In this document: piece by piece, positions 57,301-61,367 of the stretch | Position numbering within the stretch: position 1 is the stretch's first letter | Layout: the number at the start of each line of letters is the position of its first letter | Source of the DNA: Bog-950 sp964493695 | GTDB lineage: Bacteria; Bacteroidota; Bacteroidia; Chitinophagales; LD1 | DNA length: 61,367 bases | Assembly: GCA_964493695.1 (NCBI GenBank) | Contig: CAZBPG010000011.1 | Coordinates: 1 to 61,367, forward strand | Reading direction: 5' to 3' | Program-made: the position numbers and the translations under genes | The notes under the pieces: generated by a model | The model's database searches: none | Told to the model about the DNA's origin: nothing | Seen by the model: the letters and a program-made list of their open reading frames with translations, nothing else

Positions 57301-57541
57301 CCGCACCGCCACCACCACGGGTATTAAAAAGACCTCCGTTGCTGCCTCCACCTCCACCGCCTGCTCCGCCACCACCGCCATATACCTGCACCGTTACATT
57401 GGTAACATCGCAGGGCACTATCCAGGTACCGGTAACAGCCGCTCCGTTACAGCCGGCAGGGCCGGGCAGGGTTACATCCTGCGCCATAGCAGCAACAAAC
57501 AGGAGCAGAAACAGGCATAGAGTGGAAATAAATTTTTTCAT
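54323..57541 (-). CDS. Gly-rich repeat adhesin with gliding-motility-type C-terminal sorting domain
   Basis: The product has 1072 aa from ATG 57541 (KKFISTLCLFLLLFVAAMAQ signal peptide); an in-frame ATG at 57577 is less likely. A Gly-rich block (about 60-230) is followed by five repeats of about 75 residues (AISGMVTGTSYTV type) and six of about 60 residues (LTASGGTGYVWNDAGNSTTA type) resembling PKD/Ig-like modules. The end is a type B sorting domain (FSPNGDGANDVFRAVVPLGV, then LRIFNRWGELVFET). Predicted T9SS-secreted surface adhesin. Repeat-driven length change is likely. Confidence 0.92.
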   Translation of the reverse strand: MKKFISTLCLFLLLFVAAMAQDVTLPGPAGCNGAAVTGTWIVPCDVTNVTVQVYGGGGGAGGGGGGSNGGLFNTRGGGGAGGGGFTTITINVVPGSSFTYSIGAGGCGGGNGSDGNDGNNGTSGASTTFNGTAQGGTPVNLTANGGTRGTGGDGTGGSTGNGGAGGTASGGSTNTTGTAGNGGSGGNGGNGGGAGGPSGGAGGASTGAPGGSYGGGGAGGGNSSGGPGAAGGILITYNTTIALPITPTISSTPPTCTVDGSSTISNYNAASTYTFTPAGPTVGAGGAISGMVTGTSYTVVDGTGSCASAPSNAFSNTASTGPPTVPLIATVQPTCSSDGTGAINNYNAAMTYVFTPSGPTVLAGGAMSGLVVGTSYSVVADDGSCSSGSSVSFSIGAQLASPPVPNVSSTPPTCVADGSSAISNYNAAFTYAFTPAGPSAGAGGAISGMVTGTGYTITANNGTCTSAASASFSNAPLTAPPAVPTVSTAAPTCAAEGSSTITNYNAAVTYIFTPSGPSAGAGGAISGMTAGTSYTVEASDGSCNSAPSTSFSNSAQLTVPVAAVSGQLSYCTGSNTTLTASGGAIYIWGDAGGNIIGNTASVTVTQGTYTVLVSNANGCADTTTVTVAELSTLPVTISGTLSYCPGSNTTITANGGTGYVWNDAGNSTTASITVTAGSYSVTGTDANGCTGTATATVTQSPAPAINISGALSYCAGANTTLTASGGTGYVWNDAGNSTTASITVTQGSYTVTGTDATGCTATASATVTENASPAVSITGLLTYCTGGNTTLTASGGNTYVWSNGATTVSVTVTQATYSVTATDGNTCTGTASAAVTESATLSVNITGALSYCPGANTTLTATGGTGYIWSNGSTAANITVTLGSYAVTATDAACSGTSSAVVSEIATTPVNLGNNVTACDDSLVTIDAGTGYTGYTWASGETTQTIVPQTSGTYSVTVVDANSCTVSGSLNVVFNSCNEVEYNIYIPTAFSPNGDGANDVFRAVVPLGVKKFTLRIFNRWGELVFETTDVREGWDGVYQRIPQPLGSYVWYADYTFNDDSKHTKAGNVTLVR

Positions 57542-57710
57542 ACGGGTAACAGATTTGAGCATAGGTATAAATGGCATTGAGCGTTTAATATTACAAATAT
57601 AAAAACCTAAACCGCAGATAAGATGTGCAGGGTGCGGTTAAGGTTGTTCAAAAAATCAACAAAATGTTTTGCCTCCAAGTACAGCCACTGCCTGCAACCT
57701 AAAAAAGCTC

Positions 57711-57917
57711 ATGAAGCTCAAAGAGAAAACAGTAAAAGTGATACCGATGATGCTCCAACTTCCGAAAGAGACAGAAAATAAGCTGAAAAAGCTTTGCTTT
57801 TTTCTTTTAAAGCAGCTCTCCAATGAGAGTTGTGCAACTGCTACCGATGTCAGCGGCTGCTGTGCTGTCTGTCCGAAGCGTAGTCATTGCAAATTTGTTC
57901 ATTTCTTGACAGAATGA
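57711..57917 (+). CDS. Small Cys-rich hypothetical protein, copy 1
   Basis: The product has 68 aa from ATG 57711. It begins MKLKEKTVKVIPMMLQLPKE and ends in a Cys-rich tail (SGCCAVCPKRSHCKF). The first 19 residues and the upstream 12 bases recur at 61177 with mostly synonymous or conservative changes. Conservation of the peptide across two copies supports translation. I do not recognise a family. Confidence 0.5.
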   Translation: MKLKEKTVKVIPMMLQLPKETENKLKKLCFFLLKQLSNESCATATDVSGCCAVCPKRSHCKFVHFLTE

Positions 57918-57924
57918 TTATACG

Positions 57925-58344
57925 TTAATTAAACTGCGTGTAAGTCAGTAGTAATGCTACACTGCTCAAAATGCAATAAGCAATTTGCACTTTTGAAAAC
58001 TTTGTCGCTTTGGCATAATGGAAATAATGCCAAGCAAACATTAATGGATAAAACCAAAGAGCAGCCCAAGCCCAAAGTTCACCGTGTCGGAATGGTAGCC
58101 AAAGAATGAGCAAGGCGAACAAATTAAGTCCGGTCATTTGACTGGTAAAGTCAATAAGAAGAAATTTCATCGCTTTCCCGGTCTGTTCAGATGTTGTCGC
58201 TGTCTGTTGTAAGTCAAACCCAGCTGCCTGGCTTAACATTTTGTAAGCACCGTCATTCTTAAAAGTCCAAACGATGCTGATAATAAAACCAAGAGCACTG
58301 AAGTAAGTGAAAATGGTCATTGCGAAAATCATTGTTGGTGTCAT
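57925..58344 (-). CDS. Small four-helix membrane protein
   Basis: The product has 139 aa with about four hydrophobic segments (FTYFSALGFIISIVWTF, LFALLILWLPF, WAALWFYPLMFAWHYFHYA, AYCILSSVALLLTY). Family unknown. It lies between the two small-ORF copies with the lyase gene. Confidence 0.7.
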   Translation of the reverse strand: MTPTMIFAMTIFTYFSALGFIISIVWTFKNDGAYKMLSQAAGFDLQQTATTSEQTGKAMKFLLIDFTSQMTGLNLFALLILWLPFRHGELWAWAALWFYPLMFAWHYFHYAKATKFSKVQIAYCILSSVALLLTYTQFN

Positions 58345-58453
58345 AGGTGAAAAGTTTATGGCTGTAAATTTATTACTGAATTTTATTTATCGTCAATAGT
58401 CTGTCATTTTGTTATCTGTCAGAATGTTGTTTTGCGTTCGTGCTACTTTGTTG

Positions 58454-61033
58454 TCAGTCAGTAATAATGATTTTGGTTGTCGCAATCGTTCTTGAATTTT
58501 CGGTCAGGCGAATGAAATAAAAACCAGCAGATAAATTTGCCCTCGAAATTTTAAACTCATTGCCCGATAAATTATTCACTTTCATTTTTTCCTTTCCTAA
58601 TACATCATACATAATCAAAGTTGCATTTTTTAGTTTTTGGGTTGACCTCAAAGTTGTTTCTATAGTAAACGGATTAGGAAAGGCAGCAATTGATTCTGCT
58701 TTATTATCTAATCCAAAAACACCGGTAAAATCCTGAACAATTTCTACTGTATGAAATCCTGCTGCAAGAACAAGCGAAGTTTGTATAATTCCGTTTGTAT
58801 CTGTTGAGGTGCTTGCCGTATTAATTCCGTCAACCCTTACAAAATAATTACCTGTTTTTAAATCTGCTGCAAAAATACCAACCGTTCTTCCTCCCGGTAT
58901 AGAATCGAAAACGTGATACACCATACCTGTATCACCGTATGTTGCGAAATAAAACAAGGTATCGTTCCAATCTGCCCCAACAGAGAAATTACTTTGACAG
59001 GCAGTGCCCCCGGTTGTTGCTATATTAATTGAATCACCAACATGAATTGAGTGCAGAAAAATCAAAGTGTCTGTTACAAGCACCGGTTCAACTTCAATTC
59101 GCCATTTGCCCGGAGTGCCATGCACCGTATCGGGCGGAGAAATGGGAGCATAGTTGGAACCATTTACCCAATACTCATATCCGCTTCCGCCAATTAAAGT
59201 TGTGGTTGTGCTGTCAGGCAGCAGTGTTCGCACAGCAACACTTCCATTGCCGTTAACTGCAACATAATTTTTGCCATCATACGTTTCTATATGGCCGGGA
59301 ACATCAGCAGCAATCACACTGCCGTTTATTGCCGGTTGGGTTACAAAGTGGGCAATCCATTTTGCATTGCGCTGATGGGTTGCAATATTCCTGAGGTGAA
59401 TATTGTCTAACACAATTATTCTATCGGGTTTTAGAAAAAGAAATCTCCTTCTGAAAAAATCAAGCTTGGCTGTGTCGTAAGACAATTGTGCATCGGCAAT
59501 GTTGTATTGATAGTTACTGCCTGCTGCATACTTTATCCAAGTGCCTCGCTGGTTTTGAGGAAGAAAAATATCATTGTAGTTCTGCAGCGCAAAGGATTCA
59601 ATTTGTCCTCCGTCATTGGATGCCGGCTGCCCGAAATTGGTATATGCATCAGCGGAATCAAAAACACAAATGCTATTGTGCGCAATGGTGCGCTGATAAT
59701 AATTCAGGTAGTGAGTTCCGCCATAGGTATCATAAAAGCCGGCATCAATCAACAAGGGTTTATTTTTAAAAACAGTAAATGAATTATTGTCGCGATGCTC
59801 GTGTGCAGCACGTTTACTTGGTGAATTAAAAAAGGTAGTCATTACAGATGCTGAATCCCATGATGTTCTGCTTACCGATAATCCGGTTTTATCAGACCAC
59901 CAGTCAAGCGGAACGTTGGGTTGAGCGATAGCAGGTAAAGTAAAATCTTTATACAGTAATTTCTGAAATACATACGGTGTTGAATAATAATAGTGTGGTG
60001 TAGCATATTTTTGCGCCAGCCAGATACTCCGAGGGTCATTGAATAAAGCAGCATGACGATAAATAACCCTGTCACCTGCAATAAAAGTCTTTCCATCGCC
60101 CTGATGAATGCACCATTCATCGGGCTGAATAAAATACCAATACTGATTGATGCTGTTTTGAACCCACGGCAAATCCAAATAAAAATTCTTGTCGGTGCCT
60201 GTGAGCATATTGTCAAACATCTGAAATTGGTCAACCAGCGACCACATGGAATAAGCAGCTCCCCAATTCCATCCTCCGTCATCATCGCGATAATGTGCGT
60301 AACAAGGCAGAAACCCGTTTATCCATTTATCATATACAGCTTCATACCATTGGTTCACAGTATCGTTTTGTGCAACAGTTAAACCTTCAGCATTATAAAG
60401 TGCCAGTGCATTCTGATTGGTGTAAACACAATTCCATGCATTGTGGCTCGATACATAACTGTTGCCTGAGGGAGAAAGAATAAACGTATTCATAAACTCG
60501 CGGTTCATTGAATAGTGCGCACGAACAAGCTCGTGCAACATCGTATCCGGCAAATCATCATAGCACCAGTCAATCAATAAACTGCCGACATCACTGAATT
60601 TTCTTACAAAATTTTCCTTTTCATAAAATGCCATGGACGAATAATCCACAGCTTGCAGTGTATCAATTGTTTTTTGTGCAAGGTAACGGCAGCGTTTTAG
60701 CGCAAGCGAATCCTGATTGAGTTTGAACATAAAAATGGTAAACACTGCTTCGTCTTTTGCATAAGCAGAACCCCAGTTCCATGTCCAATGCGTGGAGTCG
60801 GAACCGGTTAAATAAAGCTCAGGGTCGTTAATCCACCAATTGTTGTAGCGGTAATCAAATTCGTTGTAAGTAGTTTGACAATCTCCCGGAACGGATATAT
60901 TATTCTGAAGCCATGAAAACCTGGTAGAATCAGCATAAATGCGGGGACGGTGGCTATTAATTACAGGATAGGACTGCGCATGAGCAATAATGCAGATTAG
61001 AATTAATAAAAAAAGCAGATTTATTGTTTTCAT
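58454..61033 (-). CDS. Heparinase II/III-like polysaccharide lyase with T9SS sorting domain
   Basis: The product has 859 aa with a signal peptide (INLLFLLILICIIAHAQ). An alpha-toroid domain spans about 60-360 (DVGSLLIDWCYDD, SHNAWNCVYTNQNALALYNA). The heparinase II/III-type beta domain follows with EHRDNNSFTVFKNKPLLIDA and AHNSICVFDS. A beta region leads to a type A sorting domain (AAFPNPFTIETTLRSTQK, then GFYFIRLTENSRTIATTK). It should cleave uronate-containing polysaccharides outside the cell; substrate is unknown. No susCD pair or other lyase is in the window. Confidence 0.88.
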   Translation of the reverse strand: MKTINLLFLLILICIIAHAQSYPVINSHRPRIYADSTRFSWLQNNISVPGDCQTTYNEFDYRYNNWWINDPELYLTGSDSTHWTWNWGSAYAKDEAVFTIFMFKLNQDSLALKRCRYLAQKTIDTLQAVDYSSMAFYEKENFVRKFSDVGSLLIDWCYDDLPDTMLHELVRAHYSMNREFMNTFILSPSGNSYVSSHNAWNCVYTNQNALALYNAEGLTVAQNDTVNQWYEAVYDKWINGFLPCYAHYRDDDGGWNWGAAYSMWSLVDQFQMFDNMLTGTDKNFYLDLPWVQNSINQYWYFIQPDEWCIHQGDGKTFIAGDRVIYRHAALFNDPRSIWLAQKYATPHYYYSTPYVFQKLLYKDFTLPAIAQPNVPLDWWSDKTGLSVSRTSWDSASVMTTFFNSPSKRAAHEHRDNNSFTVFKNKPLLIDAGFYDTYGGTHYLNYYQRTIAHNSICVFDSADAYTNFGQPASNDGGQIESFALQNYNDIFLPQNQRGTWIKYAAGSNYQYNIADAQLSYDTAKLDFFRRRFLFLKPDRIIVLDNIHLRNIATHQRNAKWIAHFVTQPAINGSVIAADVPGHIETYDGKNYVAVNGNGSVAVRTLLPDSTTTTLIGGSGYEYWVNGSNYAPISPPDTVHGTPGKWRIEVEPVLVTDTLIFLHSIHVGDSINIATTGGTACQSNFSVGADWNDTLFYFATYGDTGMVYHVFDSIPGGRTVGIFAADLKTGNYFVRVDGINTASTSTDTNGIIQTSLVLAAGFHTVEIVQDFTGVFGLDNKAESIAAFPNPFTIETTLRSTQKLKNATLIMYDVLGKEKMKVNNLSGNEFKISRANLSAGFYFIRLTENSRTIATTKIIITD

Positions 61034-61176
61034 GCTAATTTGATTTTCAATTTCAACTTCTTTAAGAGTGTTTCAAGTTAGCACATCGCCTAAGCATTAC
61101 GCCTGACGTCAGACTGTGAATTTACTCTCCACAATTACATAAGCAAAACTTTAGTTTGAGTAACCTTAAAAAACTC

Positions 61177-61311
61177 ATGAAGTTTAAAGAGAAAACAGTG
61201 AAAGTGATACCGATGATGCTCCAACTTCCGAAAAATGAGGAACAAAGCCTTAGAAAGCTTTGTTTTTTGTTTTGTTGCTCCCCACAAGCACTATACACCA
61301 CCCCATCATAA
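61177..61311 (+). CDS. Small hypothetical protein, copy 2
   Basis: The product is 44 aa: MKFKEKTVKVIPMMLQLPKN, then EEQSLRKLCFLFCCSPQAL. It shares the N-terminal half with 57711-57917 but has a shorter tail. A terminator follows directly. Coding is inferred only from conservation between the two copies. Confidence 0.45.
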   Translation: MKFKEKTVKVIPMMLQLPKNEEQSLRKLCFLFCCSPQALYTTPS

Positions 61312-61313
61312 AG

Positions 61314-61349
61314 AAGCCGTCTCAAAACTCAATTTGAGGCGGCTTTTTG
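61314..61349 (+). terminator. Terminator after small ORF copy 2
   Basis: AAGCCGTCTCAAA (61314-61326) and TTTGAGGCGGCTT (61333-61345) pair with one G-T, followed by a T tract. Confidence 0.85.
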
Positions 61350-61367
61350 TTTTAGAGGAAGAGCGGC

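Overview
The window is chromosomal DNA of a member of the Bacteroidota, probably a draft or metagenome-assembled genome because two runs of N (100 and 10 bases) mark scaffold joins. The assignment rests on type IX secretion (T9SS) genes and cargo, PorP/SprF, Bacteroidota-type promoters (TTTG, 18-19 bp, TAnnTTTG), small RRM proteins and the lengths of RpoB (1270 aa) and RpoC (1446 aa). I cannot place it below phylum; Chitinophagales- or Flavobacteriales-like lineages fit.

Layout. 1-1.4 kb: end of a fibre protein with an S74 self-cleaving chaperone domain, interrupted by an in-frame TAG. 1.4-2.5 kb: non-coding DNA with two short-period repeat arrays and the rpoC promoter. 2.5-6.9 kb: rpoC alone, with its own terminator. 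7.0-7.4 kb: a 42-bp repeat array broken by the 100-N gap. 7.6-15.2 kb: housekeeping genes (YkgJ-like, a GxxExxY cassette, carA, a lipoprotein, eno, a polytopic membrane protein, a FtsB/DivIC-like protein, an RNA methyltransferase, MarR, DUF423). 15.3-18.8 kb: a PorP/SprF plus OmpA pair. 19.1-19.3 kb: another 42-bp array. 19.5-33.7 kb: a TlpA-like protein and three giant modular fibre proteins. 33.9-35.8 kb: a decayed transposase, an O6-alkylguanine methyltransferase and a DUF4160/DUF2442 pair. 35.9-39.7 kb: rpoB alone, convergent to rpoC and 29 kb from it. 40.0-43.5 kb: two more 21-bp arrays, a T9SS cargo gene and a RAYT transposase with hairpins. 43.6-45.3 kb: a protein with unusual codon use and two RRM proteins. 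45.5-51.3 kb: map-secY-rplO-rpmD-rpsE-rplR-rplF-rpsH-rpsN-rplE, a piece of the spc operon cut at both ends. 51.5-61.3 kb: a T9SS cargo remnant, TSUP transporter, DUF3179, ABA4-like protein, a 1072-aa gliding-type adhesin and a heparinase-like lyase between two copies of a small ORF.

Two themes stand out. First, near-universal operons have been taken apart: rpoB and rpoC are separate, convergent and each has its own promoter, yet they share almost the same 3' trailer and terminator; the spc operon starts at rplE with a new promoter and stops after map. Second, six non-coding arrays with unrelated consensus sequences all keep a period of 21 bp or 42 bp. REP-like palindromes lie in or beside four of them, and one such palindrome sits in an array as an exactly 42-bp insert. 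They flank rpoC on both sides and lie upstream of rpoB and porP. Their function is unknown and they are the best candidate here for something undescribed.
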